Of a stretch of DNA of 60,789 nucleotides, positions 34,980-46,155 are shown in pieces. Source of the stretch: Lamprocystis purpurea DSM 4197 (GTDB lineage: Bacteria; Pseudomonadota; Gammaproteobacteria; Chromatiales; Chromatiaceae); NCBI RefSeq assembly GCF_000379525.1, contig NZ_KB902363.1, forward strand, positions 1 to 60,789. Direction: 5' to 3'. The translations under genes and the position numbers were made by a program. The notes beneath the pieces were generated by a model, which was given only the letters and a program-made list of their open reading frames with translations, was not told the DNA's origin and did not search any database. Position 1 is the first letter of the stretch. Each line of letters opens with the position of its first letter.

Positions 34980-36101
34980 GTGTCCGATAACAAATCCGCG
35001 GGTCATCCAGTCATGCCGATGTCTTTTCTTCCCTGCAATATTGAAGGGTTCCATCCTTTGGACGAGGTGCAACAGGAGGCGTTCCAGTTACTGCATGATC
35101 TCAAGGTTCGCTTGGCTGGTGCCCCCGAGGGAGTGCCGAGGCGCGGCCTCCTGGACCGGTTGATCGCACGGCCGGCCCCCGGCAAGCCCCCGATCCCCGG
35201 ACTCTATCTATGGGGTGGAGTCGGGCGCGGCAAGACCTACCTGATGGACTGGTTTTGTGGGTCCTTGGAAGTCACCGGGGCACGCCGGATCCATTTTCAC
35301 CACTTTATGCGCGATGTTCACGATGCGATGTCCCGGCTGCCGAGCCAGCCCGACCCGCTGGAGGTGATCGCCGATCAATGGCGGCGCACGGTGCGGATCT
35401 TATGTCTGGATGAGTTCGTGGTGACCGACATCGCCGATGCGATGATCCTGCATCGGCTGTTGCGCGCGCTGTTCGCGCGCGGTGTCACCTTGGTGGCGAC
35501 GTCAAACACCAAGCCGGATGCCCTCTATCGCAACGGATTGCAGCGGCAGTTGTTTTTGCCCGCGATCGAACTGCTGAAAGCTCACACGCAGGTTTTTGAG
35601 CTGAACGGCCCCGTCGATTATCGGTTACGGGAGTTGACGCAGGGCGGGGTCTACTTCGTCGGCGGCGAGGGCGAGGCCAGACTGGCGGAGCACTTTGATC
35701 ATCTGACCGGGGGGCATGGGACGCTCGATCAGGATTTCAGTGTCAACGGCCGGAGCTTCCCGGTGCGTCGGGTAGGCCCCGATGTTGCCTGGTTCACGTT
35801 TCAGGACCTTTGCGCAACACCGCGATCGGTTGCTGATTACATTGAAATCGCGAAACTATTTCACACCGTACTGATTTCGGGTCTGCCGGTGCTTGGTCCC
35901 AGGCACGAGGCGGCCGCCAGGCGTTTCGTGCACCTGATCGACGAGTTCTACGATCGTCGGGTCAAGCTGGTGACGGCCGCTGAAGCGCCGATCGCGGATT
36001 TATATCCGGGCGGGCTCATTGATTTCCCCTTTGAACGGGTACAAAGCCGCCTGCTTGAGATGCAGACGCTGGCCTACCTGGCTGCGCCAGGCCGAGCTTA
36101 G
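34980..36101 (+). CDS. zapE: cell division protein ZapE (AFG1-like ATPase)
   Basis: 373 residues, GTG start. Walker A in LYLWGGVGRGKTYLMD, Walker B in RILCLDEFVVTDIADAM, FHHFMRDVH and the arginine-bearing segment VATSNTKPDALYRNGLQR are typical. ZapE binds FtsZ and destabilises the ring under stress; AFG1 relatives act at the membrane. Length is normal. An internal ATG about 12 codons in is a possible alternative start. Confidence 0.9.
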   Translation: MSDNKSAGHPVMPMSFLPCNIEGFHPLDEVQQEAFQLLHDLKVRLAGAPEGVPRRGLLDRLIARPAPGKPPIPGLYLWGGVGRGKTYLMDWFCGSLEVTGARRIHFHHFMRDVHDAMSRLPSQPDPLEVIADQWRRTVRILCLDEFVVTDIADAMILHRLLRALFARGVTLVATSNTKPDALYRNGLQRQLFLPAIELLKAHTQVFELNGPVDYRLRELTQGGVYFVGGEGEARLAEHFDHLTGGHGTLDQDFSVNGRSFPVRRVGPDVAWFTFQDLCATPRSVADYIEIAKLFHTVLISGLPVLGPRHEAAARRFVHLIDEFYDRRVKLVTAAEAPIADLYPGGLIDFPFERVQSRLLEMQTLAYLAAPGRA

Positions 36102-36305
36102 TTTGATGATCATTGAAACCAGGGCAGAGCGTTCGCGGGAGCCGGGGCGCGAATTGCCGCCAGCCTTCAGGCGCTTCAATCATCACCACGCGGTGCCCTT
36201 CCCCAGGTGTCCCAGGAAGGCGCCACACACAGGTTTGACCGGTTCCGGTATCCTGCCCGCCAACCCCAGTCCAATCCAGACCAGCCCACACGGTTTCGCC
36301 CACTT

Positions 36306-36536
36306 ATGGAATCCAGCAAGGACAAGTTCCTGACCCTGCTTTACAAGGACCTGCTGAAGGTCGACCTCGCAGACCTGGACTTCGGCTTTTACCGCATCCT
36401 CAAGTACCGCCGCGAGGAGGTGAAGGCGTTCTTCGGCCAACGTTTGCCGGAAATCTTAGCCTCGGCCATGCAAGGCCAGGCCGCGGATCGAAGGAATGCC
36501 CCCGCCAACTCGTGGAGTTTTACCTATGACTCTTGA
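36306..36536 (+). pseudogene. N-terminal fragment of a site-specific DNA methyltransferase
   Basis: 76 residues whose first 55 (KFLTLLYKDLLKVDLADLDF, GFYRILKYRREEV) match the start of large adenine-specific methyltransferases of restriction or phage-defence loci, which normally run to over 800 residues. The rest of the enzyme, including its SAM-binding and catalytic motifs, is absent. It lies in decayed DNA at the 3' end of tRNA-Ser, a usual integration site for islands. Confidence 0.55.
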
Positions 36537-36967
36537 AGAACGCCTGCTTGTCCGCGGGCAAGGCGCCCGAGGTACTGGAAGTCATCCGTTTTCTCGACCG
36601 GGTGTCCGGTGACGAGGGCTGGGCGGAGGGCTTGGCGGCGCGGGTCCTCTCAGGCAACAGTGGTCTGCATCGTCCCCCGGATGGGGCGGACTGCTTTGCC
36701 GACCGTTTCCCCTATCTGCGGGGGCGCAACCGCGCGCCTGCCCAACTCGTCGCCGATCTGCGGCGCGACCTGTTCCACGGCGCTGGCGGCTTGAGCCTGC
36801 ACCTGATCCTTATCAGTCGCTCTTGCTCGCGGCGGTTGCGACCGACGAAGACTTTGATGCCGTGACAGGAGAAACGCCAGGGCTTGCGCGCGCAGCATGT
36901 CCTGATGATGGACGAGGCCGACTACTTGGGCTCGGTCTTACGGGAAATGCGCGAGACTTTGGCATAG
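36537..36967 (+). pseudogene. decayed coding remnant, family not recognised
   Basis: Three overlapping frames each keep a protein-like stretch: EVLEVIRFLDRVSGDEGWAE, then QSLLLAAVATDEDFDAVTGE, then QGLRAQHVLMMDEADYLGSV followed by LREMRETLA and a stop at 36967. They look like pieces of one frameshifted gene that followed the methyltransferase fragment. I cannot name the family. Confidence 0.35.
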
Positions 36968-37121
36968 GTCGGGCAACCATACCCATGGGAAGGTCCGGGA
37001 AGCATCGCGGGCGCATCCTGATGGCCCTGCGGTCGGCCTGTAGGTCTTTTTGTGGGAAGGTTTGTGGGCAAAAACCGTATTTATTTTCTTACTATCTGAA
37101 AATAAACGGTTTATTTTTTAA

Positions 37122-37214
<93 letters not shown>

Positions 37215-37411
37215 GGGGAGGCGCGTGCGTTTGACGAAGGTTGCCGGTGCCCTGTGGCCGATCAGTGGCCGCGGGGAGGTCAGTCTTCCGAAACGCTCGC
37301 GAGCCGGGAACAATACAGCAACCTTCGAGTCCTTTCAATCGATCGATTGATTTCGTCTCCGACTCTTGGCGTAGTGCACCGTCCATTGTCCGCCCGACCG
37401 GTTTTCCGACC

Positions 37412-38245
37412 ATGTCACCACAACGCCCTGTTGTTCGCCCGACCGCCGCCGCGCTGGCGGATCGGCACCGTCTCTATGAGCGCGCGGTGCAGAATCCGCG
37501 CGTGGAGGTGGATTTCGTCGACCGCACCTATCGGTTGCTGCGCGGACGCAGTGCCCGGTGGCTCAGAGAGGATTTTTGCGGAACGGCCGCGGTGTGTTGC
37601 GAGTGGGTCCGGCGGCGCAAGACCAATCGGGCCTTTGGGGTTGACCTGGACCCGGAGGTCCTGGCGTGGGGACGCTGCCACAACCTGGCGGCACTGCCGC
37701 AAGCGCAGCGCGTCCGGGTCGAGCTGCTGGAGCAAGACGTGATGCGGGTCGTCACCCGACCCCTGGACGTGGTGCTGGCCATGAACTTCAGCTACTGGCT
37801 GCTATGCGGTCGGGCCGCGCTGCGGGCCTATTTTGAACGTGTGCGCGCGGCCCTGGCACCGGATGGGGTCTTTTTTCTCGACGCCTATGGGGGCTATGAC
37901 GCCTATCGACTGATCATCGAGGAGCGCCCGCTCGACGACCCCGAACTGGGTCCAGTGCGCTACCAGTGGGAACAGGCCCACTATGATCCGATCAGCGGCC
38001 GGCTGGTCTGTCACATCCATTTTGCCTTCGCCGATGGATCCCGTCTGGAGCGCGCCTTCACCTACGACTGGCGTCTGTGGTCGCTGCCGGAGATTCGGGA
38101 TCTGTTGGCCGAGGCCGGATTCTCGCGGGTGCTGGTCTACTGGCAGGGCTGGGATGCGCAGGGTCGGCCGGATGGCCGCTTCGAGCCGGTCGAGTCCGGG
38201 GAGCCCGATGCCGGTTGGATCGCTTATCTGAGCGCTGAGCCCTGA
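37412..38245 (+). CDS. SAM-dependent methyltransferase (class I)
   Basis: 277 residues from ATG 37412 (the frame extends upstream through the tRNA border, which is unlikely to be coding). SAM-binding features are LREDFCGTAAVCCEWVRR (motif I) and FGVDLDPEVLAWG (acidic end of strand 2), then VVLAMNFSYWLL. The C-terminal half is a beta-rich lid (YQWEQAHYDPISGRLVCHIHF). Substrate unknown. Its end overlaps the converging mobB by 22 bp. Confidence 0.75.
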   Translation: MSPQRPVVRPTAAALADRHRLYERAVQNPRVEVDFVDRTYRLLRGRSARWLREDFCGTAAVCCEWVRRRKTNRAFGVDLDPEVLAWGRCHNLAALPQAQRVRVELLEQDVMRVVTRPLDVVLAMNFSYWLLCGRAALRAYFERVRAALAPDGVFFLDAYGGYDAYRLIIEERPLDDPELGPVRYQWEQAHYDPISGRLVCHIHFAFADGSRLERAFTYDWRLWSLPEIRDLLAEAGFSRVLVYWQGWDAQGRPDGRFEPVESGEPDAGWIAYLSAEP

Positions 38246-38763
38246 AGCGCGAGCCAGGCGACGATGAACTCCGCGACCGCGTTCGGGTCGTCCAGTGGCA
38301 GGCGCGGCGGGTGATCGTCGGCGGGCAGGTCGGCGTCCGTCACGACGGCGATGATGGCCGGATCGCGCGGATAGAGCGGCGGCTCGCCGACCGCGGTACG
38401 ATGGACCTCGATCTTGGGGTAATCGGCGTATTTGAAGCCCTCCGCCAGCACCAAATCCAAGTGATCGCACGCGAAGCGGGCCAGCAGTTCGCCCAGGTCG
38501 GGGTCCGCGCCTGGTGTGTGGTTTTCCACTTGCAGCGCCCAGCGCCGCGTGGATGCCAGCAGGACTTGATCGGCGCCGGCGGCACGGACCTCGAAGCTGT
38601 CCTTACCCGGGCGGTCCAGGTCGAAGGTGTGATGTGCGTGCTTGAGGTAGCCCAGGCGCCAGCCGCGCCGCTTCAGGAGCGGGACCAGTTGCCGCAGCAG
38701 GGTGGTCTTGCCGCTGCCGCTGGGTGCGACAAAGCCGATAACGGGGATGGGGTAGCGAGGCAT
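38224..38763 (-). CDS. mobB: molybdopterin-guanine dinucleotide biosynthesis protein MobB
   Basis: 179 residues. Walker A GFVAPSGSGKTTLLRQL, then YLKHAHHTFDLDRPGKDSF and LVLAEGFKYADYPKIEVHR are the family signature. MobB is a GTPase that helps MobA add GMP to molybdopterin. No mobA or molybdoenzyme is adjacent. Convergent with the methyltransferase gene, tails overlapping. Confidence 0.92.
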   Translation of the reverse strand: MPRYPIPVIGFVAPSGSGKTTLLRQLVPLLKRRGWRLGYLKHAHHTFDLDRPGKDSFEVRAAGADQVLLASTRRWALQVENHTPGADPDLGELLARFACDHLDLVLAEGFKYADYPKIEVHRTAVGEPPLYPRDPAIIAVVTDADLPADDHPPRLPLDDPNAVAEFIVAWLALQGSALR

Positions 38764-39011
38764 AGGCGGTCTTTATCCTGGTGTTGCCGCGATTTTAGGC
38801 GATTGCCGGAACATCATGTATCAAAGGATGTCGGTCAATCGCGTGTCCGACCCATGCTCCCGGCGACACCGGCCCCCGAGTTTGGACATTTCCCATGCCG
38901 CGCCCCACAATGCACTTCTCGATCGCGGACGCCGGCCCGGCTCCCGGGCGGCCCACCGCGACGCGACCATCACCGTCTCCCCAAGTATCCGGTCTCTAAC
39001 GCGGGCAAGCC

Positions 39012-40679
<1,668 letters not shown>

Positions 40680-40686
40680 GGATGCG

Positions 40687-42690
40687 ATGCCGACGTCACA
40701 CCTCCCGGGTGCTCGGTTGGGACGCTCCCTGTCCCACCCTAAGGATCACGGACACGCCGATCCGTGGCCGGCAACACTGGATTTGTCTCTCATTGCGCTG
40801 TCGGCGGGGGCGGCCGGGGCTCTGATTGCCGCCGGGTTTCTCTGGTATTGCGACGGCTCCGCTGCCGAACGGATGTCCGCGGGGGGCGGCGTTCGTCTGG
40901 TGCTGGAATTCGCCTTGGTGGCGGTCGCGGGCTTGTTTGCCCTGCTGATCATGGTGCGGGGGCGTTCTGTCGCCCGCACCGCGCGCGCCGAAGGTATCGA
41001 TCCGCGTGCGGCTGGCGAGACCCTGAGCGCCGTCCTCGGTGCGATGAGTCAAGGGGTTATTCTGGCCGACCCGGAGCTGCGGGTACGCCTGTTGAACCCG
41101 GCCGCGGAGATGCTGTTCGGGCGTCTGAGTGACGAGGCCGCGTCGCTCCCGGTCCAGGTCTTGATTCCGAGCCTTGCGATGACCGCCGAGACCGCCGAGA
41201 CCGCGGCGGAGGATGCGGCGGGCCCGCGCGTGCGCCATTGCAATGGTCTGCGCCGGGGTGGTGAGGCGTTTGCGCTGCGACTGCTGCTGCGCAACCTGAC
41301 CCTGGAGGATGCGTCCTGGCTGTTGATTCTGGCCGAGGATCTGGCCGAGAGCGAACGGGCGGAAGCGCAGATCGACTATCTCGAGAATCACGATACACTC
41401 ACCGGGCTCAACAATCGACGCACGCTGGAGCGACTGATCGGTGCAGCGGTTGCCGATCCGGACCGCGCGGCGCAGCCGCACGCACTCTGTCTGATCGATC
41501 TGGATCACTTCAAGCTCATCAATGGCACCTGCGGACATGCCGCGGGTGACAAACTGCTCAAACAGCTTGGCCAGATCATCTCCACCAAGCTTGGCGGCGC
41601 CGCCGTCCTGGCACGGCTGGGCGGCGACGAATTTGCCGCTCTGTTCGTCGGGGAGGCCGTGGCGAACGCCGAGTTCGTCTGTGCCGAACTGGTGCGTACC
41701 GTACGCAGCTTCCCCTTTACCTGGCGGGAACGCACCTTCGATGTGTCGGTCAGCATCGGACTCGTCAACTTCGCGCCGGTGGAAGGTGCGCTCAGTGCCC
41801 TGGGGCGGGCGGATATCGCCTGCCAGGTCGCGAAGACGCGCGGCGGCGATCGGCTGCACCTCTTCAGTCCGGAAGACGTCAACGCCATTCGCCGACTGGG
41901 TGACGTGGCCCTCATCTCGACCATCGGACGTGCGCTGGAAGAAAACCGTTTCCGCGTGATGGCGCAGCCGATCAAACCATTGCAGGTCGCGGGTGCGTCG
42001 ATGCACTATGAGATCCTGGTGCGGATGCAGGACGATCAAGGCCGTTCGGTGGCCCCGAACCATTTCATCCCGGCCGCCGAGCGCTATGTCCTGATGCCGG
42101 CGGTCGACCGCTGGATTCTGGCCCACGTCCTCGGACGCCAGGCCGAGCAACTGCGGACCTGGCACGAGCAACACCCCGAGCAGTTCATGCTCGCCCTGAA
42201 TCTCTCCGCCACCACCCTGGTCGATGAGGGATTCCTCCCCTATCTCAAGCGTCAGTTCAGCGACTACCGGGTGCCCTATCAGGCGATCTGTTTCGAAGTC
42301 ACCGAGACCAATGCCGTCTCGGATCTGGGCAGGGCGCGTGCCTTCATGCAGAGCCTGTGTGATCTGGGCAGTTCATTTGCCGTCGATGACTTTGGTACCG
42401 GCTTCGCTTCCTACACCTACGTCAAGTCACTCCCGGTGCGTTACATCAAGATCGACGGGAGCTTTGTGCGTAATCTGGCCAACGACCCGGTGGATCGGGC
42501 CGTCGTCGAGTCCATCAATCATGTCGCCCATGTGCTCCAGCTCCAGACCATCGCGGAATGGGCCGAAACACCCGCGGCAGTCGAGATCCTGCGCGATCTG
42601 GGAGTCGATTTCGCCCAAGGCTACGGGGTCGGCCCGGCGGTGACCCTGGATGATCTGCGGCTGCATCGCAGTCTGGGGACCGCGGGATGA
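40687..42690 (+). CDS. membrane GGDEF-EAL cyclic-di-GMP protein
   Basis: 667 residues from ATG 40687, after the ettA stop. Two membrane helices (about 35-55 and 70-90), a PAS-like domain (about 110-220), then GGDEF with an intact RLGGDEFAAL active site, and EAL. The EAL signature reads YEILVRM in place of EALLR, while ALNLS, FEVTETN, DDFGTGFASY and IKIDGSFV are kept. It therefore probably can make c-di-GMP, and may also break it down; which dominates cannot be read. Its stop overlaps the next start by 4 bp. Confidence 0.88.
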   Translation: MPTSHLPGARLGRSLSHPKDHGHADPWPATLDLSLIALSAGAAGALIAAGFLWYCDGSAAERMSAGGGVRLVLEFALVAVAGLFALLIMVRGRSVARTARAEGIDPRAAGETLSAVLGAMSQGVILADPELRVRLLNPAAEMLFGRLSDEAASLPVQVLIPSLAMTAETAETAAEDAAGPRVRHCNGLRRGGEAFALRLLLRNLTLEDASWLLILAEDLAESERAEAQIDYLENHDTLTGLNNRRTLERLIGAAVADPDRAAQPHALCLIDLDHFKLINGTCGHAAGDKLLKQLGQIISTKLGGAAVLARLGGDEFAALFVGEAVANAEFVCAELVRTVRSFPFTWRERTFDVSVSIGLVNFAPVEGALSALGRADIACQVAKTRGGDRLHLFSPEDVNAIRRLGDVALISTIGRALEENRFRVMAQPIKPLQVAGASMHYEILVRMQDDQGRSVAPNHFIPAAERYVLMPAVDRWILAHVLGRQAEQLRTWHEQHPEQFMLALNLSATTLVDEGFLPYLKRQFSDYRVPYQAICFEVTETNAVSDLGRARAFMQSLCDLGSSFAVDDFGTGFASYTYVKSLPVRYIKIDGSFVRNLANDPVDRAVVESINHVAHVLQLQTIAEWAETPAAVEILRDLGVDFAQGYGVGPAVTLDDLRLHRSLGTAG

Positions 42691-43586
42691 AGCCGACAAT
42701 GATGGATCCAGCGGACCTGAGCGCTCGCTTCGACGCCTTACTCGATCGTCTGGAACGTCTGCTGCCCGAGCCGCCGCGTCCGACCGATTGGGAGGCCACG
42801 GCCTTCCGCTGGCGCATCCGCAACGGGCGCGGTGCGCTTGAGGCCCTGTACGCGCCACATCGGTTGGACCCCGCGGATCTGCTGTGTCTCGATCGCCAGA
42901 AGGCCGAGATCGAACGCAATACCCGCCAGTTCATCGCCGGGTATGGCGCCAATAACCTGCTCCTGTGGGGCGCGCGCGGGACCGGCAAATCGTCGCTGAT
43001 CAAGGCCGTTTACAACGCCTTCAAGGACCAGGGGCTGCGGTTGATCGAGGTGGACAAAGAAGACCTCAAAGACCTGCCGGACATCCTGGATCTGGTGCGG
43101 GAGCGGCCGGAGCGCTTCATCCTCTTTTGTGATGACCTCTCATTCGAGGCCGGCGAGCCCGGTTACAAGGCGCTCAAGGCCGCGCTGGAGGGATCGATCA
43201 GCGCCACCCCGGACAACCTGCTGATCTATGCCACCTCCAACCGCCGCCATCTGATGCCCGAGTTCCAGTCGGAGAACCGCGATGCGCACATGGTTGACGG
43301 TGAATTACACCAGGGCGAGGCGGTGGAGGAGAAAATCTCGCTCTCCGATCGGTTTGGGCTCTGGGTCAGCTTTCACCCCTTCACTCAAGCCCAGTACCTG
43401 ACCTTGGTCCGCCATTGGTGTGGGCGCCTGGGGACGACCCCGACGCAGTGGGCGCCGGTCGAACAAGCCGCACTCCAATGGGCTCTGCGGCGCGGTTCCC
43501 GGAGTGGGCGCACCGCCTGGCAGTTCGCCCGGGATTGGGCCGGGCGGGAAAGCGGCAGTCTGAACCAAGCGGAAATCCGCGTTTGA
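42687..43586 (+). CDS. AAA-type ATP-binding protein, DUF815 family
   Basis: 299 residues. Walker A is NNLLLWGARGTGKSSLIKA, followed by LIEVDKEDLKDLPDILDLVR and FCDDLSFEAGEPGYKALKA (Walker B-like), the YATSNRRHLMPE sensor and LSDRFGLWVSFHPF, all typical of DUF815. The function is unknown; the fold resembles a small AAA loader. It is translationally coupled to the GGDEF-EAL gene. Confidence 0.85.
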   Translation: MKPTMMDPADLSARFDALLDRLERLLPEPPRPTDWEATAFRWRIRNGRGALEALYAPHRLDPADLLCLDRQKAEIERNTRQFIAGYGANNLLLWGARGTGKSSLIKAVYNAFKDQGLRLIEVDKEDLKDLPDILDLVRERPERFILFCDDLSFEAGEPGYKALKAALEGSISATPDNLLIYATSNRRHLMPEFQSENRDAHMVDGELHQGEAVEEKISLSDRFGLWVSFHPFTQAQYLTLVRHWCGRLGTTPTQWAPVEQAALQWALRRGSRSGRTAWQFARDWAGRESGSLNQAEIRV

Positions 43587-43605
43587 TCTTTGGTGGAGAC
43601 CGGCA

Positions 43606-43719
43606 ATGGGAATGTTCGATTCGCTCTATATCGACCTCGATGGGACGGAACGCGAGGTGCAAACCAATATGTCATTTACAGGGTGGCAAGCCCTGCAAGA
43701 TGTTTCCTCGAACTGGTGA
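43606..43719 (+). pseudogene. truncated N-terminus of a small conserved protein
   Basis: GTGGAGACCGGCA precedes ATG 43606, and the frame begins MGMFDSLYIDLDGTEREVQT, a start familiar from small conserved bacterial proteins of unknown role. After about 21 residues similarity ends, and the frame stops at 43719 after running through the antisense end of the next gene. A deletion or insertion junction lies near 43665. Confidence 0.4.
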
Positions 43720-44091
43720 AGAAAGGAAGGTTCGTCGAAGAAGCGTAAATGAGAATGCTTCTTTGCGGTTCCATGGAAAGAGCGACACTATCCGTGCCAT
43801 TGCGCAATATCCAAACAGCACTTGCGCCCATGTTCCGATCATGGGAAACCAGTAAATCAGCTGAAGCCTCTCCGGCAACGCAATGAGCAGCAGCAACAAA
43901 TACCCGAGTCGTACCTGAACCGGGAACGCGGTCATACTCCGTTCGCGAATAGCGAAATGGACCAGCTGAAATACCGTGATACCGATTGCAACGACGAAAC
44001 CCGTTCGCCATCCAAACACGCCGGCAGTCAGAAAGAAAACAGTCGCCAACCAGTACCACCAACTCATGGTTCGATATTCGAGCATCAACAT
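43672..44091 (-). CDS. small membrane protein, unknown function
   Basis: 139 residues with about three membrane segments: YWLATVFFLTAGVFGW, FVVAIGITVFQLVHFAI and VRLGYLLLLLIALPERLQLIY, then a fourth around MIGTWAQVLFGYCAMARIV. The tail is basic (NRKEAFSFTLLRRTF). I do not recognise the family. Base use is less GC-rich than in the flanking genes. Both ends abut gene fragments (the truncated ORF at 43606 and the truncated RsgA at 44085), so it was probably brought in with the rearrangement. Confidence 0.55.
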   Translation of the reverse strand: MLMLEYRTMSWWYWLATVFFLTAGVFGWRTGFVVAIGITVFQLVHFAIRERSMTAFPVQVRLGYLLLLLIALPERLQLIYWFPMIGTWAQVLFGYCAMARIVSLFPWNRKEAFSFTLLRRTFLSSPVRGNILQGLPPCK

Positions 44092-44657
44092 CTCCGGTCT
44101 CCTGTGAAATTACTGAGCGTCAGCACCGGCGCATCGATGCCGGCACTGCGGATTTGCGCCACCTGGGCCGCCACCACCGCAGGCTCCACCAAGTCGGTCT
44201 TGGTGAGCAGAATGCAAGGCGTCGCCCCGCCGTCCCTTGCCATGACCAGGTAGCGCTCCAGTCGCTTGAGATTGAAGTCGTAGTGACAGGACTGGACAAC
44301 GATGACGACATCGACATTCGCCGCAATCATCTGGACCTCGACCGATTCACCGGCGGCCTTGCGCCGCAGGCTGGTCTTGCGCGCCAAGAGACCGTGCACC
44401 AGTCCGAATTGATCGGCGGTCGATCTTTCCACGCGGACCCAGTCGCCCACACAGGGCAACTGCGCCGAAGATACCGAGTCATACAGGAGCTTCCCGGCGA
44501 GTTTGGCGCGGAACGCCCCCGACGCGTTGAGCAACAGCAACTGGTCGCGGTCCACTGCCGCGACGCGGGCCACCGTGGCGGCCGGATCACACTGGGCACT
44601 GACTTGCTCTGCAAACCAGGTGTCCCAGCCGAGCGCGATGAGATTCGGGTTGTTCAT
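44085..44657 (-). pseudogene. RsgA-like ribosome GTPase paralogue, 3' truncated
   Basis: 190 residues covering only the N-terminal OB-fold domain (QLPCVGDWVRVERS) and the first part of the circularly permuted GTPase, including VIVVQSCHYDFNLKRLERYL and the G4 motif LTKTDLVE. It stops after VLTLSNFTGD; the Walker A, G2, G3 and zinc-finger parts are missing, about half of the normal 340-350 residues. A full rsgA exists at 51476. The break coincides with the start of the membrane-protein gene. Confidence 0.75.
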
Positions 44658-44713
44658 GGGCAGTGACGGTCAGATTCGGAACGACGACCAACGCCGACGC
44701 GGGCTATTCGTTG

Positions 44714-45385
44714 CTACCCCCTTATCTGGCAAAGATTGATCCCCTGGGCTCGGCTCTGCGGGGCGTACTGCAGGTAGATGTGTTCGTGCGCCTGATGGCC
44801 TTTCTTATTCTTTATCTTACCGGTACGCCGCCCTACGACCAGATAGGGGGTCTCCGGAGCATAGATAAGTTCTTGCTGAGCCGGGTTGAGGAATGAAATA
44901 TTCTTCAATCCCCCGGCAATATGAATGCGATATTTCTTTTGATACATGCCCGGCGCAGGCCGATGGCGACAGACACTGCCGACTTCGCCCATGAGCAGAA
45001 CGTTGTTCACCTTATAATGCTCATCAATGTTCTCATAATGATCCATCATCCTTGTAGGGTCCAGTCCCGGCGCAGGATAATCCGTCAGATACTCAATGTT
45101 CTTCAGCAGTGCAAGGAGGTTATGGTGCTCCGGTGTGCATTGCTCTTTTCCGCGAAGTACATTGTTAATCTGTCCCACGACTTTTGGATAATCATGTGGG
45201 TTCTTGTCCGCAGCCTTGACGATCTGTTTCGGGATACTGGCGATTCCGGTATACGCAAGAAGCGCTCCGGCGGTTAGCCAAGCCTGATCATCATCGATCT
45301 TGACATGATTTTTTTGTAACTCCACAACGACACGATGCAGGTCAGGATACTTCAGTTCGAGCGCTTGCCGATCTATTTTCTTCAT
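44714..45385 (-). CDS. uncharacterised 223-residue protein, possible ADP-ribosyltransferase-like end
   Basis: I do not recognise the whole protein. Residues 150-185 (YRIHIAGGLKNISFLN, then PAQQELIYAPETPYLVVG) resemble the last strands of ADP-ribosyltransferases, where a QxE or ExE motif (here Gln170-Gln171-Glu172) precedes LIY/LFPPGTxFxV. The expected upstream Arg or His and STS motifs are not clear, so this is tentative. A basic tail (RRTGKIKNKKGHQ) follows. No signal peptide. Its coding sequence is richer in A and T than the surroundings, suggesting transfer. Confidence 0.45.
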   Translation of the reverse strand: MKKIDRQALELKYPDLHRVVVELQKNHVKIDDDQAWLTAGALLAYTGIASIPKQIVKAADKNPHDYPKVVGQINNVLRGKEQCTPEHHNLLALLKNIEYLTDYPAPGLDPTRMMDHYENIDEHYKVNNVLLMGEVGSVCRHRPAPGMYQKKYRIHIAGGLKNISFLNPAQQELIYAPETPYLVVGRRTGKIKNKKGHQAHEHIYLQYAPQSRAQGINLCQIRG

Positions 45386-45387
45386 AT

Positions 45388-45618
45388 TCAGTCCCGTTTG
45401 TTGGGTCGCGTGCTAAGACGCAGGAGGCCTGGTCCGGTCAATAGCGTTTGACCGATTAACATTGCGGTCTTGATCATCGTTCCCGCTGAGGTTCCGGCGT
45501 CCCCCAGTGGTGATCGACGCTTAAGCCGGACGAGGACCGCCCAGACGCGAGGCCGACCGACTAAAGCCTCGACGCCCGGTCTTCGTGTGGCCGCAACGAT
45601 GATCGAGGGCACCATCAC
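45388..45618 (-). CDS. small ORF, doubtful
   Basis: A 76-codon frame ending 2 bp before the start of the 223-residue protein gene. The last 29 residues, from the internal MIKTAMLIGQTLLTGPGLL, are hydrophobic and could be a small membrane peptide; the front half is basic and unstructured. No family recognised. It may be only a leader. Confidence 0.2.
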   Translation of the reverse strand: MMVPSIIVAATRRPGVEALVGRPRVWAVLVRLKRRSPLGDAGTSAGTMIKTAMLIGQTLLTGPGLLRLSTRPNKRD

Positions 45619-45713
45619 CGTACCTGAGAAACAAGCGGGAAGTTCTCAGGATTGCGAATCGACTCAACCGAGAGATCATAGAAAATTGATCTGACTCATT
45701 TTCGCCATCCCCT

Positions 45714-45944
45714 TTACGCCGCAAACCGCTCGACCTGGATCATCCGTGCGTGATGCTGTTGCCGTTCGCGAAGTTGCTCAATTTCCCGCAGCGTTTCCGC
45801 GGCGATATATTGCTCATGGCAGTTTCGGCAGACGATCAGAGGGATGTCTTCAATAACGAGGAGGCCATCACCGCGGCCGAAGGCTTTGGTGACCCGCTTG
45901 ATCTGAGCCGGCCCACCGCAGACCGGACAGAAAGTTTCACTCAT
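45714..45944 (-). CDS. YgiT-type zinc-finger antitoxin (MqsA-like N-domain)
   Basis: 76 residues from ATG 45944. Two CxxC pairs, FCPVCGGP and IVCRNCHEQ, spaced as in YgiT/MqsA zinc domains, followed by a short helical tail (TLREIEQLRERQQHHARM). In this family the zinc domain binds the toxin. The gene follows the DUF4258 gene by 13 bp on the same strand, forming a toxin-antitoxin pair. Confidence 0.8.
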   Translation of the reverse strand: MSETFCPVCGGPAQIKRVTKAFGRGDGLLVIEDIPLIVCRNCHEQYIAAETLREIEQLRERQQHHARMIQVERFAA

Positions 45945-45957
45945 GGCAGATACATCG

Positions 45958-46155
45958 TTATAATAACGACTTGGTCTTTGCGACAACTTCCGCGGCGAAG
46001 CCTTCGCGCGAAGAGCCAAAGATCACAAATTTCCGTTCCGCACTGTCCCGGTCGGCCTCCACTCGAATGACCGAGCCAGTCATGACGATGTGCTCAATGC
46101 CCTGAACATGCAGATCATCCGCGATCATTTCGTCTAAGGCATGGTGGGTCAGCAC
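45958..46155 (-). CDS. DUF4258 toxin-like protein (RelE/MqsR-related)
   Basis: 65 residues from GTG 46155, which has AAGGA six bases upstream. LTHHALDEMIADDLHVQGIE and HIVMTGSVIR are typical of DUF4258, a small RNase-toxin-like fold paired with YgiT-type zinc fingers. Relatives often start earlier: here an in-frame TAA (46166-46164) separates an upstream ELGVIRRMMR from GRYVLTHHAL. So the N-terminus may have been cut by a nonsense change, or GTG is the true start. Confidence 0.7.
   Translation of the reverse strand: MLTHHALDEMIADDLHVQGIEHIVMTGSVIRVEADRDSAERKFVIFGSSREGFAAEVVAKTKSLL

Noticed and set aside
37241-37411. N-terminal extension of the methyltransferase
   Set aside because: It would start 27 bp from the tRNA and has no similarity to the family; ATG 37412 is adequate.
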